This document shows, one piece after another, positions 10,368-18,227 of a stretch of 39,875 bases of DNA. The number at the start of each line of letters is the position of its first letter. Within the stretch, counting starts at the first letter, position 1. This DNA comes from Streptococcus mitis. GTDB taxonomy: Bacteria; Bacillota; Bacilli; Lactobacillales; Streptococcaceae. The stretch is from positions 432,236-472,110 of the forward strand of contig NZ_KQ970262.1 of NCBI RefSeq assembly GCF_001579045.1, in the 5' to 3' direction. The position numbers and the translations under genes were made by a program. A model generated the notes under the pieces. The model saw only the letters and a program-made list of their open reading frames with translations, had not been told where the DNA came from and made no database searches.

Positions 10368-11555
10368 TCAACTTTGGCAGGAATTTGGTAGGTAAATTGA
10401 TAATCCAAGATTATCTAAACTGTCTGTAATCTCTTCTGAAATTGTTGAATCACCTGAATAATACCAGTGACTATATGTATTCAACGTGGTTGACTTATCA
10501 GCATGTCCTAATCGATATGAAACATATAAGGTATCCTTATGCAATACATTTATAAGGTAGGAAGCGTGACTATGTCTTAAACCTTTCCCCGTAATTTCTG
10601 GTACACCCGCAACCCTAGCATGCCTTTTTATTATCCTAGAAATTGTAGACTTACACAAGGGGGCACCAAAACGTGATATTACATAATCTTTATCATCATT
10701 CTTTATTTGAACTTCTCGCCATTTTTTAAGTATTGTAATCGTAAAATCATCTAAATCAATTTTACGATTCCCTGCTACTGTCTTTGTTTGTTGTTTAGCA
10801 TACCATACACCGTTTTTGTCTTTCTCAATTGTCGAATGAACATGAATCCATTTACGTTCAAAATCAATATCTTCCCATTTAAGAGCAATACCCTCACTAA
10901 CTCTTAAGCCAGTCATAAAATATAACCAGATTGTCATGTAATTATGGAGTCCCTCATACTCACTAATATCAAAAGAGTTTATTACCTTCTTAAATTCATC
11001 AAATGTCCAAAATTTTGTATCAGGGTGCTTTCCTCTAGGATTATCTAATCCTTTAAAAGGAACTCTATCAATATAACCCAATCTTTCTGCATAGCCCAGA
11101 CACGCTTTAAATCTAGACCACATATTTTTAGCATAGTTACTAGAATACTTGTCTATAATAGCTAAGCGAAATCTTTCACAGTCAATAGTACTAATATCTG
11201 ATAATTTTTTACTACCAAATTGCTTAATAAATAACTGATGATGTGGTAAAGCGGTCTGATAAGTTACAAATTGAACTTTTTGTTGATAATATTTTAAATA
11301 AATCTCTTCCATAAACTCTCTAAAAGTTAGAAAACTATTATTAATAGTAGAGTTCACAAATTCATGTTTTAAACGAAGTATCTCTTCATAAGCTTCCTTA
11401 AAAGAATTAAACGGTAGTCCCTGTTGATTTTTCCTTCCTTTCTTTTGAATTCTTTTCCCAGTTATTGGATCAACTCCTAATTCAATTTGAAAGTAAATTT
11501 TTCCTTTTGAATCTTTGTATACACCTTTATATTTCTTTGTCTTTGATATAACCAT
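10368..11555 (-). CDS. int: Tyrosine recombinase, site-specific integrase of the Tn5252-like element
   Basis: A 395-residue integrase that should insert and excise the element. Residues 1-65 look like an arm-binding domain (KGVYKDSKGKIYFQIELG), 75-165 like the core-binding SAM-like domain, and 180-365 form the catalytic domain. Likely active-site residues are Arg218 (TGLRVSEG), Lys324-x-x-Arg327 (GKGLRHSHASYL), His351 (RLGHADKSTT) and nucleophile Tyr361 (LNTYSHW). The usual His of the H-x-x-R box is Lys here, a substitution found in other recombinases. Start 11555 is preferred because AAGGTGAG lies just upstream; a GTG three codons earlier is possible. The start overlaps the end of the DUF3173 gene. 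Confidence 0.9.
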   Translation of the reverse strand: MVISKTKKYKGVYKDSKGKIYFQIELGVDPITGKRIQKKGRKNQQGLPFNSFKEAYEEILRLKHEFVNSTINNSFLTFREFMEEIYLKYYQQKVQFVTYQTALPHHQLFIKQFGSKKLSDISTIDCERFRLAIIDKYSSNYAKNMWSRFKACLGYAERLGYIDRVPFKGLDNPRGKHPDTKFWTFDEFKKVINSFDISEYEGLHNYMTIWLYFMTGLRVSEGIALKWEDIDFERKWIHVHSTIEKDKNGVWYAKQQTKTVAGNRKIDLDDFTITILKKWREVQIKNDDKDYVISRFGAPLCKSTISRIIKRHARVAGVPEITGKGLRHSHASYLINVLHKDTLYVSYRLGHADKSTTLNTYSHWYYSGDSTISEEITDSLDNLGLSIYLPNSCQS

Positions 11556-11796
11556 TTTTCTCACCTTCTATATCTGAAAAAGAAATACCAATTAAATTTT
11601 CTACAATATTTTTAGGAGCAATGCCTAACCTTTTATTATCGAAAGGTGAACAACCTAATTGTACCGCATTCTTATCATTTTTTCTAGCTTCTTCAAACTT
11701 TTTTACAGCAATTTTTTTTGCTTGTCTAATAATATTTCTCGATGTGTGCTCTGGAAAACCAATCGCAACTAAATCTTTATAGTTTACTGTTTCCAT
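11527..11796 (-). CDS. DUF3173 family protein, probable excisionase or integrase partner
   Basis: An 89-residue protein beginning METVNYKDLVAIGFPEHTS, followed by basic RNIIRQAKKIAVKKFEEA, a small helix-turn-helix-like DNA-binding fold. DUF3173 proteins are regularly encoded directly before ICE integrases, overlapping them as here (29 bp), and are thought to play an excisionase-like role; that function is inferred from position. The start at 11796 follows AAAGGAAG; an upstream in-frame ATG at 11835 lacks a ribosome binding site. Confidence 0.75.
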   Translation of the reverse strand: METVNYKDLVAIGFPEHTSRNIIRQAKKIAVKKFEEARKNDKNAVQLGCSPFDNKRLGIAPKNIVENLIGISFSDIEGEKNGYIKDKEI

Positions 11797-11907
11797 GATT
11801 TTACTACTTCCTTTCTTAGATTTTTTCACCTCCATGGCATGACTGATGAAGTCATCATAAGAATTTCACTTGCTGCTCTTTTACGGTGGCAGCCTGAACG
11901 GTCAGAA

Positions 11908-11990
11908 GTATCATTGTATATCATTTGTATCATGGCATATAAAGTATCGCTCTATTTTATTGATGGTTTTAATATCGCTCTTATCATGGC
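11908..11990. repeat. Phased short direct repeats (TATCAT, TATCGCTCT, TATCATGGC)
   Basis: TATCAT begins at 11909, 11919 and 11928, about one helical turn apart. TATCGCTCT occurs at 11945-11953 and 11973-11981, and TATCATGGC at 11928-11936 and 11982-11990. The cluster lies in the gene-free 11797-12065 stretch between the XRE gene and the DUF3173/int pair. It could be an operator array for the XRE regulator or a regulatory region for excision genes. This is inference from layout only. Confidence 0.5.
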
Positions 11991-12065
11991 GAGCCATTCA
12001 AAACTGCTCCACAAATGAGGAAAGTACCATTTTGGACTATTCAATTGTCAATGTGCTTTCTTAAC

Positions 12066-12293
12066 CTAATACTTTTTAGAGTAATAGTCTTCTTTATTAT
12101 CCACTCGACCTACAAGGTAATCTAAACTTACATTATAAAAATCTGCAAGTTTGATAAGGTCATCTATAGAGATTAACCTGGTACCTGATTCCATTTTAGA
12201 ATACGCTGATCTTGTACAATTTAAGATTGTTTTTGCAACATATTCTTGTGTCAAATCATCATCCTCGCGTAAATCTCTAATCCTTTTCAACAT
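12066..12293 (-). CDS. XRE-family helix-turn-helix regulator
   Basis: A 75-residue protein consisting almost only of an HTH_3 domain: LREDDDLTQEYVAKTIL (first and second helices), then RSAYSKMESGTRLISIDDLIKLADFYNVSLDYLVG, the usual Cro/CI-type end. It is probably the repressor or switch of the integration module, since it sits 270 bp upstream of DUF3173/int on the same strand with repeats in between. AGGAGA lies about six bases before the start. Confidence 0.8.
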   Translation of the reverse strand: MLKRIRDLREDDDLTQEYVAKTILNCTRSAYSKMESGTRLISIDDLIKLADFYNVSLDYLVGRVDNKEDYYSKKY

Positions 12294-12396
12294 CCAATGT
12301 CTCCTAAAACAAGTATAATATAGTTATTTTCTTATTTTTAAATATGTGACAAATTGGAACATGAAACTATTCTAGATATACTTTTTAGGAAACTGT

Positions 12397-14226
12397 TTAC
12401 TCTAAATGTATCTCATTTTCCTTAATAGATTTCATATTATGTTTTTCCTTATATTTCTTTATTGTTTTATTAAACATTTCAAATAAATTTATTGCTTCTC
12501 TATTTTGTTCCTTCAGTGTTTCAATCTTTCCTTTATATATGTATAAATCCTTCTCTATTGTATCTACTGAACTTTTACCTTGAATACTATTTTCTAAATT
12601 GCTAGAACTATTTGCCGTATTATTCAACAATACTTCCTCTAAATTAGTTAAATCATCAATTTTATTTTGGACTTGTTCAATCATATTCTCTAGATATGAT
12701 ATTTGGGCAATGAAATCATTTGTTATATCTTCAAAATCATTCGGACTATTTTCCGCAGATATAAGAAAATCTAATTGTTCTATTTTTTCTTTAATTTTGC
12801 TAAGAGGAATTCTTCTATACATATACTGCGGTTCATACTGAAGATTAAGTTGCCTAATCAAAGTTTTACCTTTCATAAAGCGATTTTTTTCTGCTGAATC
12901 TTTATGGTATACATAGTAAGAACTAGTTTCTCTGAGAAATACTTTAACTTTTTCTTCTTCCATATTGATTTGAATATTTGGTACAAAAATAAGTCCTTCT
13001 TGTCGGATACCAAACTGTACCTTAATGTAAATTCCATCGTCTACTACTTCTTCTATTTGATTAAGATTCAACTCTACTTCAAACTCATGAACAGCATCCC
13101 TATTTCTCTTGAAATCTTGATAGGATTTCCATACCACCTCTTCTGTCGGCAACTCTTTTTCTTTAATTAGCTTTTCTTCATTGTAAAGTTCAACTAAATT
13201 TTTATTATCTAAGACAACAGATTCATTTTTGTTATTAAAATAGTCTTGAAAATAACTAACACTATACCGATTAGCTTTTACCAATTCCTGCTCTGAAATC
13301 TTAATCTCATCAAATTCAAATTGAACATGTTTTTCTTTCGGAATTATTTTTAATCCAAAAAATTCTGCTCGTTGAATCAATTCATTCATATTCTTCATTT
13401 TCGGAAGTAAAAATTCTAAGATGTTTATGATTTCCCTTTGAATAAACTTTTTCTTAAAATAAGTTTCATTATAAGGTTGTTTTCTACTCAATTTACTATC
13501 ACGTACGACTTGTTTCATATTTGAATCAGTCATAAAAAAAGTAACATGCTTGTGTCTAAAATCAATTTTTAAATGTAAAGCTTTTGCTTTTTTCTTGAAA
13601 TCTTCAAAATTTTTCGAGTTCTCGATTAGAAAATATACTCGTTGTTTTATTTCATATTTGTAATTTGTTTTGCGATAAACTTCATACTGATGATGCGAAT
13701 AACGATTTTCTATAATTTTTGCCCCAGCAATTTTTGAAAGACGATCAGAAACCATTCGTAGATTATGTTCTGCCTTATAATCCCATAGAAACTTTTTATC
13801 AGAATTCTGATCAATTGAATTTAGGATGATGTGATTGTGGATATGATCTTTATCGACATGAGTTGCTACAATAAAACGAAATCTACCTCCTGTCAACTCT
13901 TTAGCTGTCTCATAACCAATTCGATTGATTTGTTCAGGAGTGAGATGGTCATCTGGAGAAAAAGACTGAATGATGTGATGAGAATGAATTTTTCGTTGAT
14001 TTACTTCTTGCCTATCATGACGAAATTCATAAAGAGTATCATTACTTAAAAAATTATCATTGTACATCTTCACTAGTTCTTTATAACTAGGAAAATCTAA
14101 ATAATTTCTCATACCAAAATCTGAGACTAGTGTTAGATTTTTTGTTTTACTTGGATTCAAAATATATTTGATTAGTTTACTACGATAATTTTTTCCATGA
14201 ATCGCAAAGTGTTTAGTGATGACCAT
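12397..14226 (-). CDS. mobA: MOBP-type relaxase (Tn5252 relaxase family)
   Basis: A 609-residue relaxase that should nick oriT and pilot single-stranded DNA during transfer. The metal-binding three-histidine motif is DHIHNHIILN (His128, His130, His132), preceded by HSHHIIQSF (81-89). Tyr21 in IKYILNP is a candidate nucleophile. The C-terminal half is long, charged and coiled-coil rich (about 470-600), as in Tn5252 and other Gram-positive MobA/MobL proteins. It overlaps the upstream MobC-like gene by 14 bp, so the two are co-translated. The three-gene mob operon reads from 14939 toward 12397. Confidence 0.88.
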   Translation of the reverse strand: MVITKHFAIHGKNYRSKLIKYILNPSKTKNLTLVSDFGMRNYLDFPSYKELVKMYNDNFLSNDTLYEFRHDRQEVNQRKIHSHHIIQSFSPDDHLTPEQINRIGYETAKELTGGRFRFIVATHVDKDHIHNHIILNSIDQNSDKKFLWDYKAEHNLRMVSDRLSKIAGAKIIENRYSHHQYEVYRKTNYKYEIKQRVYFLIENSKNFEDFKKKAKALHLKIDFRHKHVTFFMTDSNMKQVVRDSKLSRKQPYNETYFKKKFIQREIINILEFLLPKMKNMNELIQRAEFFGLKIIPKEKHVQFEFDEIKISEQELVKANRYSVSYFQDYFNNKNESVVLDNKNLVELYNEEKLIKEKELPTEEVVWKSYQDFKRNRDAVHEFEVELNLNQIEEVVDDGIYIKVQFGIRQEGLIFVPNIQINMEEEKVKVFLRETSSYYVYHKDSAEKNRFMKGKTLIRQLNLQYEPQYMYRRIPLSKIKEKIEQLDFLISAENSPNDFEDITNDFIAQISYLENMIEQVQNKIDDLTNLEEVLLNNTANSSSNLENSIQGKSSVDTIEKDLYIYKGKIETLKEQNREAINLFEMFNKTIKKYKEKHNMKSIKENEIHLE

Positions 14227-14578
14227 AAAATTTCCTCAATTTTTCAGATCGAATAAGAAAATCTTTCTCCACTTCTACTATTAACTCTTCTATACCTTTT
14301 CTCAACTCATTTAATTCAACTTCCGTTATTAAATTCGAATAATTTATGCTTCTGGCTATTTGATTAATATTATTTCCGATTCGTTTTAATTCAAAAATTA
14401 AATCTTGATAACTATTTGTATCAATGGTGATGAAATTCATACCAGGATCTAATAGGGTTCGTCTAGCATATTCTGAGAATGATAAGCAGTTACTTTTTGA
14501 GATATTTTCATTTATTTTGACTAATTCTAGATCAGATAAAAAGACTTTTTTTAAATTCGTTCTATATCTGTGTTCCAC
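14213..14578 (-). CDS. mobC: MobC-family relaxosome protein
   Basis: A 121-residue protein with the MobC hallmark segment ELKRIGNNINQIARSIN (about 66-82) and an N-terminal ribbon-helix-helix-like part with FSEYARRTLLDPG. MobC proteins help the relaxase bind and melt oriT and often repress their own operon. It corresponds to one of the two small mob genes of Tn5252 (Orf9/Orf10 type). It overlaps the relaxase gene by 14 bp and starts four bases after the neighbouring small gene. Confidence 0.85.
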   Translation of the reverse strand: MEHRYRTNLKKVFLSDLELVKINENISKSNCLSFSEYARRTLLDPGMNFITIDTNSYQDLIFELKRIGNNINQIARSINYSNLITEVELNELRKGIEELIVEVEKDFLIRSEKLRKFYGHH

Positions 14579-14582
14579 TGTA

Positions 14583-14939
14583 CTACCTCATATATTTGTT
14601 ACGAAAATCTTCACTAAGAGGACTTGTTTTTTCTACCTCTTTAATTAATTCCTGAATACAAGTTAACAAAATAGAAACATGTTCTTGAGTAACCTGATGA
14701 TCGCTTTTAGAAATGATCAATACTTCATGAACATCACGGCTAATTTGTTCCAACTTTTGTTTTTCCCAAAGGTTGAACCATTTTTTCATCTGTTTTTGTC
14801 CATCAGACAATAGTAAGCTTTTACGGAGAAAATCAGAAAAATTATCCTCTCCTTTCTCTCTCATTAAATCTAGTATTTGCTTTTCTTCCATTTCTGTTAA
14901 GCGAAATTGTTTCCGAATACTACGTATATCTCTTTTCAT
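14583..14939 (-). CDS. Second MobC-like accessory mobilisation protein
   Basis: A 118-residue, highly charged protein. The N-terminus (RKQFRLTEMEEKQILDLM, then FSDFLRKSLLL) resembles the DNA-binding part of MobC/plasmid mobilisation accessory proteins, and the rest is helical. It is the first gene of the mob operon, directly downstream of the palindrome-rich candidate oriT, which suits a relaxosome component. GGAGAAAAAG lies just before the start. Confidence 0.7.
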   Translation of the reverse strand: MKRDIRSIRKQFRLTEMEEKQILDLMREKGEDNFSDFLRKSLLLSDGQKQMKKWFNLWEKQKLEQISRDVHEVLIISKSDHQVTQEHVSILLTCIQELIKEVEKTSPLSEDFRNKYMR

Positions 14940-14965
14940 ATTACTTTTTCTCCTTCATTGATACC

Positions 14966-15135
14966 TGTACTGACAATGTAAGCTTACAGACACTGTCAGT
15001 ACATTTTTCAAAATAGCTTTAACATTTTTGTAAGGCTTTGCGATCTCAGATATTGTGTCCACAATATCCCAAAAATCATATCGCCTGCCATTTCAAACCT
15101 CACGGTTCAAAAAACAAACGATATGAAAATGTGGT
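14966..15135. other. Candidate oriT and mob operator region
   Basis: A non-coding stretch with three nested or adjacent inverted repeats. TGTACTGACA (14966-14975) and TGTCAGTACA (14994-15003) enclose the palindrome TGTAAGCTTACA (14977-14988). GATATTGTG and CACAATATC (15049-15068) form a second. CATATCG (15077-15083) and CGATATG (15119-15125) form a third, followed by a GC-rich patch with runs of C (15132-15159). It lies immediately upstream of the mob operon, where MOBP systems keep oriT and the autoregulated mob promoter. The nick site was not identified. Confidence 0.55.
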
Positions 15136-15232
15136 GGCACGCCCCCAAACCCCCAAGATAAATCTAAATTAAAAAAAGTATAACAAATACTTTTTGATAA
15201 AATTATCACAGAAAAAGAGCCCTGTCGGACTC

Positions 15233-15523
15233 TTACAAACTAAAACAATGTCTCTGATATTCATACTGTCTAATGCCACTACTGTCTTTGTTCATCTTGA
15301 TAGAAAAAACAAAATAATGGTCACGACCGTCTAAAGATTTGCTTTTGTTAAGTTTAAAATAATGTTTTTGAGACATAGCCATTGTGCGTAAAATATCATC
15401 AGTGATAAATGTTAATGGTATATCTAGAGCGGAATATTTGTAAAAATCTGACTCAAACCGTAAATAAGAATCAGAAAAATAATCCAGCTGTAATTTATCA
15501 TCATATAATTCTTTACGATTCAT
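15233..15523 (-). CDS. Conserved hypothetical protein of Tn5252-like elements (DUF5960-like)
   Basis: A 96-residue soluble protein rich in Tyr, Phe and Asp, with no signal peptide or membrane segment. I tentatively recall it as the DUF5960 family of streptococcal mobile elements; no function is known. It overlaps the end of the YolD-like gene by 11 bp, so it belongs to the same operon as the UmuC-like polymerase and would be its last gene. Confidence 0.6.
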   Translation of the reverse strand: MNRKELYDDKLQLDYFSDSYLRFESDFYKYSALDIPLTFITDDILRTMAMSQKHYFKLNKSKSLDGRDHYFVFSIKMNKDSSGIRQYEYQRHCFSL

Positions 15524-15878
15524 ATAAATCCACCCCTTCTATCTGGATATCGAGTATATCTTCCCATCTTAATCGAAGAAAACCAGTGTCTGATTTTATA
15601 GATATAAACTCTTTTCCAATCTCTTTAACAATACCTGATACTACTTTTCTTTGATTAGAAAACTTAAAAACAAAAGTTGCAGGGAATACATTCGTATAAA
15701 GTTGACGAACAAATAGAACTTTCTCTTCCAATGTTAGGGAAATGGAGATGTCTTCTTTATTTTTTTCTGCCCAAAGAGAACTGGAATGTTCTGATAAAAA
15801 GAAGCCCATCCACTTAGCCATGCCACGGTCCTGATATACTCGGGCAGACTCAAAAGGTAAATAAGAACGATTCATCAT
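15513..15878 (-). CDS. YolD-like protein preceding umuC operon position
   Basis: A 121-residue protein. Residues 15-25 (YQDRGMAKWMG) resemble the DRGMxKWxPF opening of YolD-family proteins, which in Bacillus are encoded beside Y-family polymerases. The rest is predicted beta-rich with VSGIVKEIGKEFISIKS. The gene overlaps the end of the UmuC-like gene by four bases (ATGA type), so expression is coupled. A role in the mutagenic polymerase complex is inferred from family resemblance and location. Confidence 0.6.
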   Translation of the reverse strand: MMNRSYLPFESARVYQDRGMAKWMGFFLSEHSSSLWAEKNKEDISISLTLEEKVLFVRQLYTNVFPATFVFKFSNQRKVVSGIVKEIGKEFISIKSDTGFLRLRWEDILDIQIEGVDLYES

Positions 15879-17290
15879 TTTAGTCCATCTAATCCTCCAG
15901 CTGAATGACCACCAATGAGTTTACTTCTTGCAATTGTTCTAGAAGCTTGATCTAAGGCATTTCCTTTCAAAAGTGAAGTAAAACCAAATTCTGTTCGAAT
16001 AGCATCGATTGCGGACTGGAGCCTTTCTTCTTTTTCTATTTTTTCAATATCATCAAATAATGAAATCAATCCAAAGGATTCATCCACTAAACTGGAATAA
16101 TTCACTGCCACATTCCTGATAGCCCCGGAAGTATATTTAGTGTGAAATAACTTTAAAACATAGTTTGTCAGCAGTGCTGTTTGATTGGTCGGTTCAATCT
16201 TCATTTGAGTATGAATAGACCGCTTCTGTTCCACTTTAGAATACCCCAAGTGTATAGAAACTACTGTTGCTTTTTTACCTGCTCTTCTCAATCTAACCGC
16301 AACTTGTTCTGCCATTTCACGAAGTATGATCTCAATATCTCTTTGCTTTATATAATCTCTAGGTAAAACTTGCGAGTTCCCTATTCCTTTTGACTTTGGC
16401 TTATAAGGTTTATGAACATTGCTTTCATCAATCCCATTGGCATGAAACCATAACTCTAGTCCCATAATCCCAAGCTCTTTTTTAATCAAGTCAGGATTAG
16501 CCTTTGCCAATTCTTTAATCGAAAAGATGCCTAAACCATGTAATCTCTTCTCCATCCGATTTCCAATTCCCCAGAAATCTGTCATTTTAGAAATAGTCCA
16601 TACTTTCTTTTCGACATCCTCATAGGACCAATTGGCTCTCATTGTCGGAGTTTTTTTAGCTTCATTATCTAGTGCTAACTTAGCTAATAAGGGATTGGAA
16701 TTAGACATGCCTACAGTTGAATAGATTCCTGTTTTTCTCCAAATCTTTTTTTGAATAGCAGCCGAAATAATATCTAATTTATCTTTCCTACTAATTCTTC
16801 TATCTGGCACAAAATAATTTAATGAACTGGTTAAATCAATAAATCCTTCATCAATTGAGTAGGGATAAATATCGTCTGGTGCCGCAAAATCTTGAAAGAT
16901 TTTTTGAATCTCCATATTGACTGCAATATAAGTATCCATTCTCGGAGGAACAATCACTGTTGATTTTGCCCATTCTTCTATATAACGAACATAATCTATC
17001 GTTGTCGGTAAGCCTTGTTTTCTAGCATTATAGTAAGAAAATTTTCGAGTCTTTACATCAAATGGTAAATCATAGGAACGTCCAACATTTGATTTCCCAA
17101 ATACCTTTTTAAACATAGGAGAGGAAGCAAGGATTAAACCAGCAGAATTATCTGCACGACTCATAACACAAAGTGAAGTCTTAAGTGGATGCAGGCCTCT
17201 ATCTACACATTCTACACTTGCGTAAAAAGATTTCATATCAATAAAGGCAATGTCACTTTTAGGTTCGAGACTATAATCAAACCAACTCAT
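15875..17290 (-). CDS. UmuC/ImpB/MucB-type Y-family DNA polymerase
   Basis: A 471-residue translesion polymerase. Catalytic acidic residues are present: Asp in IAFIDMKSFYASVE (about 15-28) and Asp-Glu in YSIDEGFIDLTSS (about 143-155). The palm/fingers segment STVGMSNSNPLLAKLALDNEAKK, the helix-hairpin-helix part (DFWGIGNRMEKRLHGLGI) and the little-finger domain follow. Such genes are standard cargo of Tn5252-family elements and can restore UV-inducible mutagenesis in pneumococcus, which lacks a chromosomal SOS pathway. It starts two bases after the UmuD-like gene, which should control it. Confidence 0.9.
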   Translation of the reverse strand: MSWFDYSLEPKSDIAFIDMKSFYASVECVDRGLHPLKTSLCVMSRADNSAGLILASSPMFKKVFGKSNVGRSYDLPFDVKTRKFSYYNARKQGLPTTIDYVRYIEEWAKSTVIVPPRMDTYIAVNMEIQKIFQDFAAPDDIYPYSIDEGFIDLTSSLNYFVPDRRISRKDKLDIISAAIQKKIWRKTGIYSTVGMSNSNPLLAKLALDNEAKKTPTMRANWSYEDVEKKVWTISKMTDFWGIGNRMEKRLHGLGIFSIKELAKANPDLIKKELGIMGLELWFHANGIDESNVHKPYKPKSKGIGNSQVLPRDYIKQRDIEIILREMAEQVAVRLRRAGKKATVVSIHLGYSKVEQKRSIHTQMKIEPTNQTALLTNYVLKLFHTKYTSGAIRNVAVNYSSLVDESFGLISLFDDIEKIEKEERLQSAIDAIRTEFGFTSLLKGNALDQASRTIARSKLIGGHSAGGLDGLK

Positions 17291-17292
17291 AC

Positions 17293-17976
17293 TTAGTCCT
17301 CTAAAGGAATAAAGTTCCCAACGATTTTCCCTATAATGCGAGGATTCTCATCATAAGGTGCAAACTTATCTGAATAGTTCCGATTGAGTGAAACTAAACG
17401 AAGTCCATTTTCTTCACGATATACTTTCTTAATATAGGTTTGACCATCCCAATCTATCGCATAAATAGCTCCATCATAATCAAATCCTGTTTGCTTAATA
17501 AGGGCTACAGAACCATTTTCATATGTCGGTTCCATTGAATTACCAAACACCCATGATGCAAAGTCATAATCAAATTGATGATTGAAGTAAACTGTATCGT
17601 AATTACCATCATCAAAATAAGCTGTTCCTGTACCAGCTGATAATTTTTCATAGACCTTATAAGCAAATCGTTCAGAAACTTCTACAACTTTAGAGTTTTG
17701 ATTGTTCAATAAGTCTTTTGCATAATGAAGTGTCGCTTTTTGATTCTTTTCAGTTAGCTTGAGATAAGTTTCTACTATTTCATACTCTGATTCAAAATAT
17801 CGAGGGTCTACATTAAAAATCTCACTCAATTTGCTTAGATTATTTTGATTCGGTTTTGTTTTACCTGATTCCCAATTAAAGTACGAAGCTCTACTAATTC
17901 CCAAACTGGATGCAAGTTGAGATTGAGATAAGCCCTGACTCTCTCTTTTTTCTTTTAATTTAGTAGGTGAAAACAT
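17293..17976 (-). CDS. UmuD/LexA-like repressor with S24 self-cleavage domain
   Basis: A 227-residue protein combining an XRE helix-turn-helix (residues 5-60, SQSQLASSLGISRASYFNWE) with an S24 peptidase domain. The predicted cleavage site is Ala114-Gly115 in KLSAGTGTAYF. The catalytic Ser is Ser147 in GNSMEPTYENG, and the general-base Lys lies in TYIKKVY (183 or 184). It can therefore be both a DNA-damage-responsive repressor and, after cleavage, a UmuD'-like polymerase partner. It leads the operon with the polymerase and the two small genes. The promoter at 18010-18038 is flanked by two similar AT-rich palindromes, which suggests autorepression. Confidence 0.88.
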   Translation of the reverse strand: MFSPTKLKEKRESQGLSQSQLASSLGISRASYFNWESGKTKPNQNNLSKLSEIFNVDPRYFESEYEIVETYLKLTEKNQKATLHYAKDLLNNQNSKVVEVSERFAYKVYEKLSAGTGTAYFDDGNYDTVYFNHQFDYDFASWVFGNSMEPTYENGSVALIKQTGFDYDGAIYAIDWDGQTYIKKVYREENGLRLVSLNRNYSDKFAPYDENPRIIGKIVGNFIPLED

Positions 17977-17991
17977 CTTTTCTCCTTTGTA

Positions 17992-18051
17992 AGTTTATTA
18001 ACTAACAAAAGAATACCATAGCTTCTTGAAAAAATCAAGAGTTTAATAAAC
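17992..18051 (-). promoter_or_regulatory. Promoter and paired operators of the umuD-like operon
   Basis: On the minus strand TTGATT (18033-18038) and TATTCT (18010-18015) are separated by 17 bp. Related near-palindromes flank it: GTTTAATAAAC at 18041-18051 and AGTTTATTAACT at 17992-18003. Binding of the HTH-S24 repressor at both would block the promoter; this is an inference from spacing and symmetry. The rest of 17977-18227 shows only the pezT terminator. Confidence 0.65.
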
Positions 18052-18167
18052 CCCAAAGATTTAAAATAATCATAAACTGCGCTAAATTTGTACTTATATT
18101 GTTAGGGAATCATGACTGAAGAATGCTAAAACTTTTGAAAAAATATGAAGAAGAAAATAGAGAGTAT

Positions 18168-18200
18168 AAAAAAGGATCGTTATTTTTTAATTGACGATCC
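18168..18200 (-). terminator. Terminator of pezT
   Basis: GGATCGT (18174-18180) and ACGATCC (18194-18200) pair. On the minus strand the stem is followed by seven T residues, 28 bp after the pezT stop. Confidence 0.85.
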
Positions 18201-18227
18201 AATAGACTTTATTTTAAAAATCTAACT

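Noticed and set aside
11870-12064. A 64-codon plus-strand ORF between the XRE and DUF3173 genes
   Set aside because: It has no ribosome binding site or recognisable domain, and runs against all neighbouring genes through the repeat region. It is probably chance.
18123-18194. A 23-codon plus-strand ORF beginning MLKLLKKYEEENREYKK
   Set aside because: The ribosome binding site is poor, and the ORF ends inside the pezT terminator hairpin.
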